In this document: piece after piece, positions 36,788 to 45,402 of the stretch
How positions within the stretch are numbered: position 1 is the stretch's first letter
Layout of the letters: each line of letters opens with the position of its first letter
Assembly: GCA_963785745.1 (NCBI GenBank)
Contig: CAWAWR010000009.1
Span: forward strand, 496,001 to 560,000
Origin: VAZQ01 sp963785745
Lineage (GTDB): Bacteria; Pseudomonadota; Alphaproteobacteria; Rhizobiales; Xanthobacteraceae
DNA length: 64,000 nucleotides
Direction: 5' to 3'
Position numbers and translations under genes: made by a program
The notes under the pieces: model-generated
Seen by the model: the letters and a program-made list of their open reading frames with translations, nothing else
Told to the model about the DNA's origin: nothing
Databases searched by the model: none

Positions 36788-36806
36788 ATGGGAATAGGGG
36801 GACGCG

Positions 36807-37247
36807 ATGGCTTCAAGACCTTGCCTGACCGTGGTGACGCTTGGCGTGACCGACATGAAGACCAGCATCCGATTTTACGAGGCGCTGGGCTTCGAGCGCC
36901 GCGCGAAGGCGACCGGCGAGCAGGTTGCGTTCTTTGATGCCGGCAGCGCCGTGCTCGCGCTCTATCCCTGGGACAAGCTCGCCGAAGACGCCACGCTCGG
37001 CGATCAGCCGCGGCCGCAAGCGTTCCGCGGCATGACGCTGGCGTGGAACCGCAGCACGCCGGCGGAGGTCGACGCCGCCATGGCGCATGCGCTGTCCGCG
37101 GGAGCCCGGAAACTCAAGGCGCCGCATGAAACGTTCTACGGCGGCTATTCCGGCTATTTCACCGATCCGGACGGACATCCCTGGGAGGTGGTCTGCGCGC
37201 CGGGTGTCGACGTCCAGCCCGACGGCCGGGTGAAGCTGGCTGACTGA
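36807..37247 (+). CDS. VOC family protein
   Basis: A 146-residue single-module glyoxalase/bleomycin-resistance-like protein. It begins with LTVVTLGVTDMKTSIRFYEALGFE and has the C-terminal strand GGYSGYFTDPDGHPWEVVCAPG, with a candidate metal-ligand Glu. Such proteins include glyoxalases, antibiotic-binding proteins and enzymes of small-molecule metabolism; nothing here decides among them. It lies 19 bp after the radical SAM gene and may be co-transcribed with it, and so might share SOS control. Confidence 0.85.
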   Translation: MASRPCLTVVTLGVTDMKTSIRFYEALGFERRAKATGEQVAFFDAGSAVLALYPWDKLAEDATLGDQPRPQAFRGMTLAWNRSTPAEVDAAMAHALSAGARKLKAPHETFYGGYSGYFTDPDGHPWEVVCAPGVDVQPDGRVKLAD

Positions 37248-37283
37248 CGATTTCCGAGCTCAGGCGGCGCCAAAGGCGCGTTC

Positions 37284-37317
37284 GGCTCCCTCTCGCCCTT
37301 TTTGGGGAGAGGGAGCC
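37284..37317. terminator. Strong hairpin between VOC gene and rnhB
   Basis: The arms GGCTCCCTCTC and GAGAGGGAGCC (11 bp, perfect) bracket a loop with five T residues. It can end transcription of the radical SAM/VOC unit, although the U-run lies in the loop rather than after the stem. It could instead be one of the many CTCTCCC/GGGAGAG repeats of these genomes. Confidence 0.5.
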
Positions 37318-37424
37318 CGCCTGAACCAGTGAGATATTTGTCCGACTGCCCGAGTTCTTCCCCGGTTTTCACACGCCGCCCGCGCGCGCATTGACTTGGA
37401 GGCCGTGCCGCGCACCATCCCGGC

Positions 37425-38135
37425 ATGAGTCGGAACGCTACCGCCGTCAAAGTCGAACGCCTGCCGTTGGGCGAGGAGCCGATCCGCCCGAGCTTCCGCC
37501 GCGAGCGGGCGGCGCTGAAGCGCGGCGTGTGGCCGGTCGCGGGCTGCGACGAGGCGGGCAGGGGCCCGCTCGCCGGTCCGGTGGTCGCCGCCGCCGTGAT
37601 CCTCGACCCCAATAAAATTCCGCGTGGGCTCAACGATTCCAAGAAGCTCGATCGCGAGGAGCGCGAGAAGCTCTACCTGAAGATCTGCGCCAGCGCGGAG
37701 GTGGCGGTCGCTTTCGCGCCGCCGTCGCGCATCGATCGCGACAATATCCTGCGCGCGTCGCTGTGGGCGCTGGCGTGTGCGGTGAAGGCGCTGCCGGTCA
37801 GGCCGAAGCTCGTGTTTGTCGACGGGCGCGACCGCATCGACGCCGGCTGCGACTGCCAGGCGGTGATCTCGGGCGACGCCATCGTCGCCTCGATCGCGGC
37901 GGCGTCGATCGTCGCGAAGGTGACCCGCGACCGGCTGATGACACGGCTGGCGCTCGCCCATCCCGGCTACGGTTTTGAGCGCCACATGGGCTACAGCGTG
38001 CCGGAACATCAGGCGGCGCTGGTGAAGCTCGGGCCGACCATCCACCACCGCCGCTCGTTCTCCCCGGTGGCCGCCCGTTATCTGCAAGAGGCTGCGGACC
38101 CGGACGAAATTGTTCCGGCCGTGTTGCCCCTTTAG
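37425..38135 (+). CDS. rnhB: Ribonuclease HII
   Basis: A 236-residue RNase HII. The catalytic Asp-Glu pair is D42-E43 in CDEAGRGPLAGPVV. Further acidic residues are in VDGRDRID and SGDAIVASIAAASIVAKVTRD, and the C-terminal motif GYGFERHMGY is present. It nicks RNA-DNA hybrids, including single ribonucleotides embedded in DNA. In many Rhizobiales rnhB lies next to ccrM; here they are 12 kb apart. The N-terminal 35 residues, before the fold starts, are basic and variable. Confidence 0.96.
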   Translation: MSRNATAVKVERLPLGEEPIRPSFRRERAALKRGVWPVAGCDEAGRGPLAGPVVAAAVILDPNKIPRGLNDSKKLDREEREKLYLKICASAEVAVAFAPPSRIDRDNILRASLWALACAVKALPVRPKLVFVDGRDRIDAGCDCQAVISGDAIVASIAAASIVAKVTRDRLMTRLALAHPGYGFERHMGYSVPEHQAALVKLGPTIHHRRSFSPVAARYLQEAADPDEIVPAVLPL

Positions 38136-38166
38136 CAACAACCGCTAGCGCGTTGATTTGCTTGTG

Positions 38167-38210
38167 GATGATCTCAGCCGAAAACCCGTTCCCACTTTTC
38201 GGGATCATGC
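38167..38210. repeat. Palindromic intergenic repeat, family A, copy 3 (inverted)
   Basis: GATGATCTCAGCCGAAAACC...CGGGATCATGC is the reverse complement of the family A core (GTGGGAACGGGTTTTCGG here, with one base changed). It lies between rnhB and the glycosyltransferase gene. Confidence 0.85.
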
Positions 38211-38255
38211 AATAAGGTGACCCCCCGATGGGGTAGCGTCGGTTGCGCGGGGGCC

Positions 38256-39809
38256 ATGCTTTACGTTTCCATTTTTGTCGAGCTTTTGCGCTCGCGTCCC
38301 GCGCTCGCGGTCTGGATCGCCGCGCTTGCGCAGGCTGCGCTGTGGACGCTCGTTCCGACGGTGTTTTATGCCGGGCCGCCCGGCGACGTGCCGTTCGTGA
38401 TCGCGATCGGCAACGAGCTGCAGCTCGGCACCTATCTTGGGCCGCCACTGGCGTTCTGGCTTGCGGAAGGCGCCTATGTCGCCGCCGGCAACAGCCTGTT
38501 CGGCGTCTACCTGCTCTCGCAGATCTGCGTCGTCGTCACCTATTGGTCGGTGTTCGCGCTCGGCCGTTCGATCGTCGGCGCGCAGCATGCGGCGCTCGCG
38601 GTGCTGCTGATGGTCGGCATCTCGTCCTTCACGGTGCCGACGCCAGATTTCGGCCCGGTCACGCTGACCATGGCGCTGTGGGCGTTGATCCTGCTGCACT
38701 ACTGGCGGGCGGTGAGCGAGGGCAAGCGCGGCTATTGGGTCGCCTTGTCGGTGGAGATCGGCTTCCTGTTCCTCACCACCTATGCGGGGCTGTTGTTGCT
38801 GGGCGTGCTCGCGTTGTTCACCGCGGCCAACAAGCGCGCCCGCGCCGCGATGCATTCGACCGATCCGTGGCTTGCGAGCCTGGTGGCCGTCGTCGTGCTG
38901 TTCCCGCATCTGCTGTGGCTGTCGGAAACCGGCGACGGATGGATGGAGCGGCTGACGCGGCTGCGCTCGGCGGAATCCGTGGTCGACAACTTCAATGCGT
39001 GGCTGCGCCAGATCGCCTTCATCCTCGCCGCCCATGCCGGGCTGGCCGTGCTGGTCTCGGCGGTGGTCGGCTGGCCTTGGGTCCGCCGCGAACCCTCGCC
39101 GGTGATCGTGCGCGAGCCCGTTGGCCCGTTCGCGCGCCAGTTCATTATCTATTTTGCGGTGGTGCCGGCGCTCGCCGGCACCATCGTTGCCGTGCTGGCG
39201 GGCTGGCCCGCGCCGGTCGGAGGGATCGCGCCGCTGGTGGTCTTGTCCGGCCTTGCGATCGTGCTGGTGGCGGGCGACGGGATCGAGCTCAGTCACCAGC
39301 ACATCGTGATATCGGCGTGGTTCGGCCTGCTGCTGGTCCCGCCGGCGCTCGCGGTGGTCGCGGTGTTCACGCTGCCGTGGTTTGGCGTCGACCTCAACGT
39401 CAACAAGCCGGTGCGGCCGATCGCGCAGTTCTTCTCGGACAGCTTCCAGAAGCGTACCGGGACGCCGCTGCAGATCGTCGCCGGCGATCCGCGCACGGCC
39501 GCGCTGATCTCGCTCGGTGCACCGAGCCGGCCGAGCCTGTTCCTCGACGCCACCCCGGAGCGATCGCCCTGGGTGAACTTCGACGACGTGCGCCGTAAGG
39601 GTGCGATCGTGGTGTGGCCCACCGCGGATACCGTGGGCGCGCCGCCGCCGGAGATCAAGGAGCGCTTTCCGGATCTCATCCCCGATCAGCCGCGGGTGTT
39701 CGAGCGGCCGGTGTTGGGAGGACGGCTGCCGGCGCTACGCTACGGCTGGGCTTTGATCCGGCCGCAGTCGGGCGAGAAACCGTCGGCGCCCGAGGAGGGG
39801 AAGAAGTAG
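38256..39809 (+). CDS. Glycosyltransferase family 39-like membrane protein
   Basis: About 517 residues with roughly nine to ten membrane segments and a short C-terminal soluble part. The first luminal loop has the acidic pattern of GT39/ArnT-like enzymes (DVPFVIAIGNELQLGTYLGPP). The soluble tail includes QIVAGDPRTAALISLGAPSRPS. Such enzymes move a sugar from a polyprenyl phosphate to protein or lipid at the outer face of the inner membrane. Start choice: the ATG at 38256 follows GGGGGCC; a GTG at 38217 after AAGG is also possible. Donor and acceptor are unknown. Confidence 0.8.
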   Translation: MLYVSIFVELLRSRPALAVWIAALAQAALWTLVPTVFYAGPPGDVPFVIAIGNELQLGTYLGPPLAFWLAEGAYVAAGNSLFGVYLLSQICVVVTYWSVFALGRSIVGAQHAALAVLLMVGISSFTVPTPDFGPVTLTMALWALILLHYWRAVSEGKRGYWVALSVEIGFLFLTTYAGLLLLGVLALFTAANKRARAAMHSTDPWLASLVAVVVLFPHLLWLSETGDGWMERLTRLRSAESVVDNFNAWLRQIAFILAAHAGLAVLVSAVVGWPWVRREPSPVIVREPVGPFARQFIIYFAVVPALAGTIVAVLAGWPAPVGGIAPLVVLSGLAIVLVAGDGIELSHQHIVISAWFGLLLVPPALAVVAVFTLPWFGVDLNVNKPVRPIAQFFSDSFQKRTGTPLQIVAGDPRTAALISLGAPSRPSLFLDATPERSPWVNFDDVRRKGAIVVWPTADTVGAPPPEIKERFPDLIPDQPRVFERPVLGGRLPALRYGWALIRPQSGEKPSAPEEGKK

Positions 39810-39815
39810 ACAACG

Positions 39816-40697
39816 ATGCAAAGCCGAAACATTGGCATTATCGGTGTCGGCCTGATGGGCGCGGCGTTCGCGCAGCGGTTGGCGGCCGCGGGATTTAGGT
39901 TTGCCGGATACGACGTCGATGCGGCGAAAGCCGCGCAAATAACGGACCTTGGCGGCAAGGCGGCTCCATCCATTGCCGAGATCGCGCGCGAATGCGATCC
40001 CATTGTGCTCGCGGTGTTCAACACCGACCAGGTCGAGGAGGTGGTCGAAAAGCATCTGCTGCCCGCACTCGGCGACCACTCGGGCCGCATCGTGCTCTGC
40101 GCCTCGACCTGCGATCCCGACCGTATCGCCGCGCTTGGCGTGCGCGTTGCGGCGCGCGGCTTGCGTTTTCTCGAAACGCCCGTGTCGGGCACGAGCGCAC
40201 AGGTTGCGCGCGGAGAGGGCGTCGGCCTGATCGGCGGCGATCCGGCGATCGCCGCCGAGATCGAGCCGGTGCTGCGCGCGCTGTTTCCGGCTTATTTTCT
40301 GATCGGGAAGGTGGGCGACGGCGGCCGCGCCAAGCTTGCGGTCAATCTCATTCTCGGGCTGAACCGGCTTGCGCTTGCGGAGGGGCTGGCGTTCGCCGAG
40401 CGGCTTGGGCTCGATGGCGCGGCCTTTCTCAAGGTGGCGCGTGGCTCCGCTGCCTATTCGCAGATCATGGACGTCAAGGGCGACCGCATGGTGCGCCGCG
40501 CGTTCGAGCCCGAGGGCCGCGCCCGGCAGACGCTCAAGGACGCGCAGCTGATGCTCGAGCAGGCGCGCGCGGTCGGGCAAGAGCTGCCGCTGCTCAAGGT
40601 GCATGCCGAGGTGCTGGAAGCCTGCCTGCGCGCGGGCGAGGGCGAGTTGGACAACAGCGTGGTCATCGAGGAAATGCGCCGGCGGCGCAAGGGATGA
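39816..40697 (+). CDS. NAD(P)-dependent 3-hydroxyisobutyrate dehydrogenase-like oxidoreductase
   Basis: A 293-residue beta-hydroxyacid dehydrogenase. The Rossmann motif GIIGVGLMGAAFAQRL is at the N-terminus, the substrate-binding motif FLETPVSGTSAQVARGEG is near residue 120, and the catalytic Lys lies in GGRAKLAVNLILGLN near residue 175. The family oxidises short hydroxyacids or reduces succinic-semialdehyde-like substrates. The exact substrate is not evident. It starts 6 bases after the glycosyltransferase gene but is probably functionally unrelated. It faces cydB convergently. Confidence 0.88.
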   Translation: MQSRNIGIIGVGLMGAAFAQRLAAAGFRFAGYDVDAAKAAQITDLGGKAAPSIAEIARECDPIVLAVFNTDQVEEVVEKHLLPALGDHSGRIVLCASTCDPDRIAALGVRVAARGLRFLETPVSGTSAQVARGEGVGLIGGDPAIAAEIEPVLRALFPAYFLIGKVGDGGRAKLAVNLILGLNRLALAEGLAFAERLGLDGAAFLKVARGSAAYSQIMDVKGDRMVRRAFEPEGRARQTLKDAQLMLEQARAVGQELPLLKVHAEVLEACLRAGEGELDNSVVIEEMRRRRKG

Positions 40698-40721
40698 CCT
40701 GCGCAACAGACAGCCAACGCG

Positions 40722-41733
40722 TCAGTGGTGATAGCTCTCGCCGTGGCGGACCTTGCCGCGGAAGATCCAGAACACGAACACGAAATAGCCGAGGATGATC
40801 GGGAGCAGCCCGAGCGTTCCGACCAGCATGAACATCTGGCTCGACGGTGCGGCGGCGGTGTCCCAGATCGTGAGCGACGGCGGCACCAGATAGGGAAACA
40901 CCGAAATCACGATCCCGGCGTAGCCGAACAGGAACAGCGCGATCGCGGCCAGGAACGGCGGTATCTCGCGTCCCGCTTCGAGCCAGCGCCATAGCGCGAA
41001 CGCGGTGGCCGCGGTGAGGAGCGGCACCGGCCATAGGTAGTAGATGTTCGGCGTCGAGAACCAGCGCGTGGCGATCCGCTCGAACGCGAGCGGCGTCCAC
41101 AGGCTCACCACCGCCATGAAGCGCGAGCACCGCGAGCAGCAAGAGCTTGGCATGCTGCTTGGCGCGCATCGCGACTTCGCCGTCGGTCTTCATCACCAGC
41201 CAAGTGGCGCCGAGGAGCGCGTAGCCGGCGAGCACGCCGAGACCGCACAGCAGCGCGAACGGCGTTGCCCAGTCGAACGCGCCACCGGCATAGGCGCCGT
41301 CCTTCACATTGATGCCCTGGATCAGCGCGCCCAGGATCATGCCCTGGCAGATCGCGGCCAGCGTGGAGCCGGCGGCGAAGGCGAAATTCCAGTAGCGCTT
41401 GCTGGTCTCGGCCACATGGCGGAACTCGAAGGCGACGCCCCGGAACACCAGCGCGAGCAGCATCATGATCACCGGCAGATACAGCGCCGACATGATCGCC
41501 GCGTAGGCGCGCGGGAACGCCACCCACAAGCCGCCGCCGCCGAGCACCAGCCAGGTCTCGTTGCCGTCCCAGAACGGCGCGATCGATGAGATCATCTGAT
41601 CGCGCTCTTTCTCGTCGTTGCTGAACGGGAACAGGATGCCGACGCCGAGATCGAAGCCGTCGAGGATGACATAGAGTGCGACGGCGATCCCGATGATGCC
41701 GGCCCAGATCAGCGGCAGGTCCCACTCAGTCAT
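40722..41733 (-). CDS. cydB: Cytochrome bd-type quinol oxidase subunit II (one frameshift)
   Basis: It begins MTEWDLPLIWAGIIGIAVALYVILDGFDLGVG, the typical CydB/CioB start with its DGFDLG motif, and continues with PFWDGNETWLVLGGGGLWVAFP. The frame breaks near 41119; removing one base joins LLLLAVLAL to MAVVSLWTPLAFERI. The C-terminus runs to 40722 with ILGYFVFVFWIFRGKV. Restored length is about 336 residues with eight or nine membrane helices. With CydA it forms the quinol:O2 oxidoreductase of the inner membrane, used at low oxygen or when haem-copper oxidases are inhibited. Confidence 0.93.
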
Positions 41734-41753
41734 GGTGCAGCCTGCGTTTGGAC

Positions 41754-43160
41754 TTACGAGCCGCGTGCCAGCGCCTCGCGTCCGGCGTCGTGGGCGGCCG
41801 CGAGCGGGCGCGACGGCGAACCGCGTTCCGGCGGTTCGACCGCGCGGCCCTGCGGCCCACGCTCGATCAGTCGATTGATATAATAGATGCCCATCGCAAA
41901 TACGATCGAATAGACGATCACGAATAGAATGAGCGTCGTGAGCACCGTCGCTGCCGCGAGCGGCGAGGTCGCGTCGGCGGTTCGCAGCACGCCTTGCACG
42001 ACCCATGGCTGACGGCCGCTCTCGGTCACCACCCAGCCGGCGACGACCGCCACGAAGCCGGTCCACCAGCTATGCGAGACGATGCGCAGGTACCACCGCG
42101 TCTCGAACAGGATGCCGCGCCACAGCAGCCAGGCCCCGAACAGCGCCGCCGCGATCATGAAGAAGCCGATCGCCAGCATGATGCGGAAGGCGAAGAACAC
42201 GGTCTTGACCGGCGGACGGTTCTGCGGCGCCACGTCCTTCAGCCCGATGATGAGGCCGTTGAGCCGGTGCGTGAGGATCAACGAGCCGGCATTCGGGATC
42301 GACAGCGCCCAGTGGTTGGTCTCGGCCGTTTCATCGGGCCACGCGAAGATATGGAAGTCGACCGGCTTGTCGCTGTCCCAGTGCGCTTCCATGGCCGCGA
42401 TCTTGATCGGCTGGTGCTTGAGCGTGTTGAGTCCGTGCTGGTCGCCGAGCAGCAATTGCAGCGGCGCGAGGACGGCCAGCAGCAGCACCGCCATCTTGAT
42501 CATGGTGCGGGCCTGCTCCGGATGCCGATCGGCCAGCCAGTAGCGCGCACCCACCGCCAGCACCACGAAGCCGGCGGTGAGGAAGGCGGCGTTGAGCATG
42601 TGGGCGAGGCGGTAGGGGAAGCTCGGATTGAAGATGATGGCCCACCAGTCGAGCGGCACCGCGACGCCGTCCACGATCTCGTGCCCGGTCGGCGTATGCA
42701 TCCAGCTGTTCGCCGCCAGGATCCAGAACGCGGAGGTCATGGTGCCGATGGCGACCACGATGGCCGCCATCACCTGCAGCCAGTTCGGCACCCGGCCCCA
42801 GCCGAACAGCATGATGCCGAGGAAGGTCGCCTCCAGGAAGAAAGCGGTCAGCACCTCGTAGCCGATCAGCGGCCCGACGATATTGCCGGCGAACACCGAG
42901 AACCGGCTCCAGTTGGTGCCGAACTGGTACGACAGCACGATGCCGGATACGACGCCCATCGCGAACGACACGGCGAAGATGCGGGTCCAGAACCGCGCCA
43001 GGCGCTGGTAGCGGTCGCGGCCGGTCGAGACCCACATCACCAGCAGCGTGGCGATATAAGCCGACAGGCCGATCGTGAAGGTCGGGAAAATAATGTGGAA
43101 CGTCACCGTGAAGGCGAACTGCAGTCGCGCGATCAGGACCGGATCGAGTTCCATCGCCAT
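41754..43160 (-). CDS. cydA: Cytochrome bd-type quinol oxidase subunit I
   Basis: A 468-residue CydA/CioA. Haem-ligand His22 lies in FTVTFHIIFPTFTIG and the conserved GRQPWVVQG motif is near residue 380. The periplasmic Q-loop is short, as in the cyanide-insensitive CIO subgroup rather than E. coli CydA. It oxidises quinol and carries the b-type and d-type haem sites. cydB follows after 20 bases. No CydX or CydCD genes are visible within the window. The upstream spacer carries a palindrome (43197-43242) that could affect its promoter. Confidence 0.95.
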   Translation of the reverse strand: MAMELDPVLIARLQFAFTVTFHIIFPTFTIGLSAYIATLLVMWVSTGRDRYQRLARFWTRIFAVSFAMGVVSGIVLSYQFGTNWSRFSVFAGNIVGPLIGYEVLTAFFLEATFLGIMLFGWGRVPNWLQVMAAIVVAIGTMTSAFWILAANSWMHTPTGHEIVDGVAVPLDWWAIIFNPSFPYRLAHMLNAAFLTAGFVVLAVGARYWLADRHPEQARTMIKMAVLLLAVLAPLQLLLGDQHGLNTLKHQPIKIAAMEAHWDSDKPVDFHIFAWPDETAETNHWALSIPNAGSLILTHRLNGLIIGLKDVAPQNRPPVKTVFFAFRIMLAIGFFMIAAALFGAWLLWRGILFETRWYLRIVSHSWWTGFVAVVAGWVVTESGRQPWVVQGVLRTADATSPLAAATVLTTLILFVIVYSIVFAMGIYYINRLIERGPQGRAVEPPERGSPSRPLAAAHDAGREALARGS

Positions 43161-43480
43161 GCTCCGCCGCCGTCGCGCGGCTGGTAGTCCGATTTCAACA
43201 TTCGCATTCCGTTTCAGCGGGCGAATTTGCGAATGTTCGCAACACTAACCTAAGGCACGTTGGTGGCTTGCCAATGCGGCAGAATGATCACAGGGGGTGC
43301 GGCAAAGCGGCATGCCGAATCATTCAGCTCATCAACAACGATCATGCCCCATGAATCGGACTGGAAGCACCGGCGGCGGTTTCGCAAGTCCACAGGATTT
43401 CGCGACCTACGCGCGGCGGGAATGACAGGCCGGCAGATTTGCTATCATGCGGGCGGGGCTGATCGAGGCGGGGGCAGGAC
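43161..43480. other. 320-bp divergent spacer between cydA and the NCS2 permease
   Basis: It holds the promoters of both genes and a repeat at 43197-43237 with arms AACATTCGCA and TGCGAATGTT, the same core as in the composite repeat at 59105-59270. Within it, TTGCGAATGTTCGCAA (43227-43242) is a further 16-bp palindrome that could be an operator 65 bp before cydA. No gene is evident. Confidence 0.6.
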
Positions 43481-44815
43481 ATGGCTGATACCAGCGCGCC
43501 GCGGGGCGGGAGTTCTCTGGCCGGGTTCCTCGACCGCCGGTTCGAGCTGACCGCGAACGGCACCACCATCCGCACCGAATTCGTGGCCGGCGTGACCACG
43601 TTCCTCACGATGGTCTACATCGTCTTCGTCAATCCTGACATTCTCGCCAATGCCGGCATGGACCGCGGCGCGGTCTTCGTCGCGACCTGCGTTGCGGCGG
43701 CGGTGTCGACCCTGATCATGGCGATCTACGCCAACTACCCGATCGCGCTCGCGCCCGGCATGGGGCTTAACGCGTTTTTCGCCTTCACGCTGGTGCTTCA
43801 ATACAAATACACGTGGCAGCAGGCGCTTGCCTTCGTGTTCATCTCCGGCCTGCTGGCGCTCCTCATCACCGCCACCAGGCTGCGCGAGACCATCATCACC
43901 GCGATCCCGCAGAACCTGAAGCTCGCGGTCTCGGCCGGCGTCGGCCTGTTCCTGGGCATCATCGCGCTTCAGCAATCCGGCATCGTCGCCGGCCATCCGG
44001 CAACGCTGGTCACGGCCGGCAATCTCAAGGACTGGCCGGCGATCCTGGCGCTCGCCGGCTTCGTGCTGATCGTGGTGCTCAATTCGCGCAAGGTACTCGG
44101 CGGGACGCTGATCGGAATTCTCGCGGTGACGCTTGTCGGGCTTGCGCTCGGCCTCGTGAACTACGGCGGCATCGTCTCGATGCCGCCGTCGCTGGCGCCG
44201 ACCTTCCTGCAGCTCGATTTTTCGCGCGTGTTCGAAAGCACCGCGCTGTTCGTGATCGTCACGCTGCTCTTCGTCGACCTGTTCGACACCGCCGGCACCC
44301 TGATCGGCGTCAGCTACCGCGCCGGCTTCCTCGACGGCGAGGGCAAGCTGCCGCGCATGGGCCGCGCGCTGGTCGCGGATTCCACCGCCACCTCGGTCGG
44401 CGCGCTGCTCGGCACCTCCAATACCACGAGCTATATCGAGAGCGCGGCCGGCGTCGAGGCGGGCGGCCGCACCGGACTGACCGGCGTATTTGTCGCGATG
44501 TTCTTCCTGTTGGCGCTGTTCTTCGCGCCGCTCGCCGGCATGATCCCGAAATACGCCTCCGCGGCGGCGTTGCTCTACGTCGCCTGCGTGATGACCCAGG
44601 GACTTGCCGGCCTCGACTGGGACGACATCACCGAATATGCGCCGGCGGTCATAACCGCGATCGCGATGCCGCTCACCTTCTCGATTGCGACCGGCATCGG
44701 GCTCGGCTTTATCACTTATGCGCTGTGCAAGATCCTCGCCGGCCGCTTCGCCGAGGCCAAGCCGGCGGTGGTGATCCTGGCCGCGCTGTTCGCCATAAAG
44801 TTTGCAATGTCATGA
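43481..44815 (+). CDS. NCS2 purine permease, AzgA/PbuG type
   Basis: A 444-residue carrier with 12-14 membrane segments. The family N-terminus is FLDRRFELTANGTTIRTEFVAG; the LAPGMGLNAFFAF motif is near residue 90, and TLLFVDLFDTAGTLIGVSYRAG is near residue 260. AzgA/PbuG members import adenine, hypoxanthine or guanine by proton symport. The stop overlaps the start of the next gene (ATGA), so the two are translationally coupled. Substrate specificity is inferred from the subfamily. Confidence 0.9.
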   Translation: MADTSAPRGGSSLAGFLDRRFELTANGTTIRTEFVAGVTTFLTMVYIVFVNPDILANAGMDRGAVFVATCVAAAVSTLIMAIYANYPIALAPGMGLNAFFAFTLVLQYKYTWQQALAFVFISGLLALLITATRLRETIITAIPQNLKLAVSAGVGLFLGIIALQQSGIVAGHPATLVTAGNLKDWPAILALAGFVLIVVLNSRKVLGGTLIGILAVTLVGLALGLVNYGGIVSMPPSLAPTFLQLDFSRVFESTALFVIVTLLFVDLFDTAGTLIGVSYRAGFLDGEGKLPRMGRALVADSTATSVGALLGTSNTTSYIESAAGVEAGGRTGLTGVFVAMFFLLALFFAPLAGMIPKYASAAALLYVACVMTQGLAGLDWDDITEYAPAVITAIAMPLTFSIATGIGLGFITYALCKILAGRFAEAKPAVVILAALFAIKFAMS

Positions 44816-45399
44816 AGCTCACGCGTCGTGCCTTCAACTGCGGCGGAGCCGCGGCCGTCGTCGCTGTGATGCTGCCGGAGCGTGCGCGTGCGACCGTGCC
44901 GCCGAGGGGTGAGGCGCTGGTGCTGGCGCGTGCGACCGACGTCGATCTCTCCGCACAGGAAACCGCCGTGGTGCTGGCACCGGTGCCGCCGCCACGCCGG
45001 CCACTGCAAAAGCCCAAGCTCGCGAAGGGCGAAAAGCCGCCGGCTCCTCGGACGTGGATCGTATTGCGTGATGTGATGGCGGCGGATCGCACGCCCGCCT
45101 ATGACCTGTTCCTGGTTCTCGAAGGGATCAACGTGTTCGCGCCAACGACAACGATCCAGCCGGTCGGCGCGTTGGAGTTCGTAAAAGCCGGGGGCGACAA
45201 CGGATCTGACCGCAAAGCGACCTTTGCATTCGACGTCACCGAGGCGTTGGCCAAGCTTTCGAAAACGCGTGGCTTCAATATGCGCTACGTGCGCCTCAAC
45301 ATCGTGCGGCGGCCGGTGGCCGATGCATCGGACAAAGAAGCAGCGCCGAACAATCCCGCACTGCCCGAGATCGGCACGATCGAATTGGTCAGGTGGTAA
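44812..45399 (+). CDS. Exported protein resembling a tyrosinase C-terminal domain
   Basis: A 195-residue product that starts in the ATGA overlap with the NCS2 gene. MKLTRRAFNCGGAAAVVAVML is a Tat-like leader. The mature part contains a Pro-rich linker and then a segment (YDLFLVLEGINVF, QPVGALEFVKAGG, ATFAFDVTEALAKL) that resembles the C-terminal KFDV-type domain of plant and bacterial tyrosinases. No copper-binding His motifs are present and no tyrosinase gene is adjacent. It may be a stand-alone domain or an unrelated beta protein. Function is unknown. Confidence 0.65.
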   Translation: MKLTRRAFNCGGAAAVVAVMLPERARATVPPRGEALVLARATDVDLSAQETAVVLAPVPPPRRPLQKPKLAKGEKPPAPRTWIVLRDVMAADRTPAYDLFLVLEGINVFAPTTTIQPVGALEFVKAGGDNGSDRKATFAFDVTEALAKLSKTRGFNMRYVRLNIVRRPVADASDKEAAPNNPALPEIGTIELVRW

Positions 45400-45402
45400 C
45401 GA

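Noticed and set aside
41994..43187. A 397-residue plus-strand open frame opposite cydA
   Set aside because: It is rich in His, Arg, Asp and Glu as expected for the complement of membrane helices; the minus strand encodes an unambiguous CydA.
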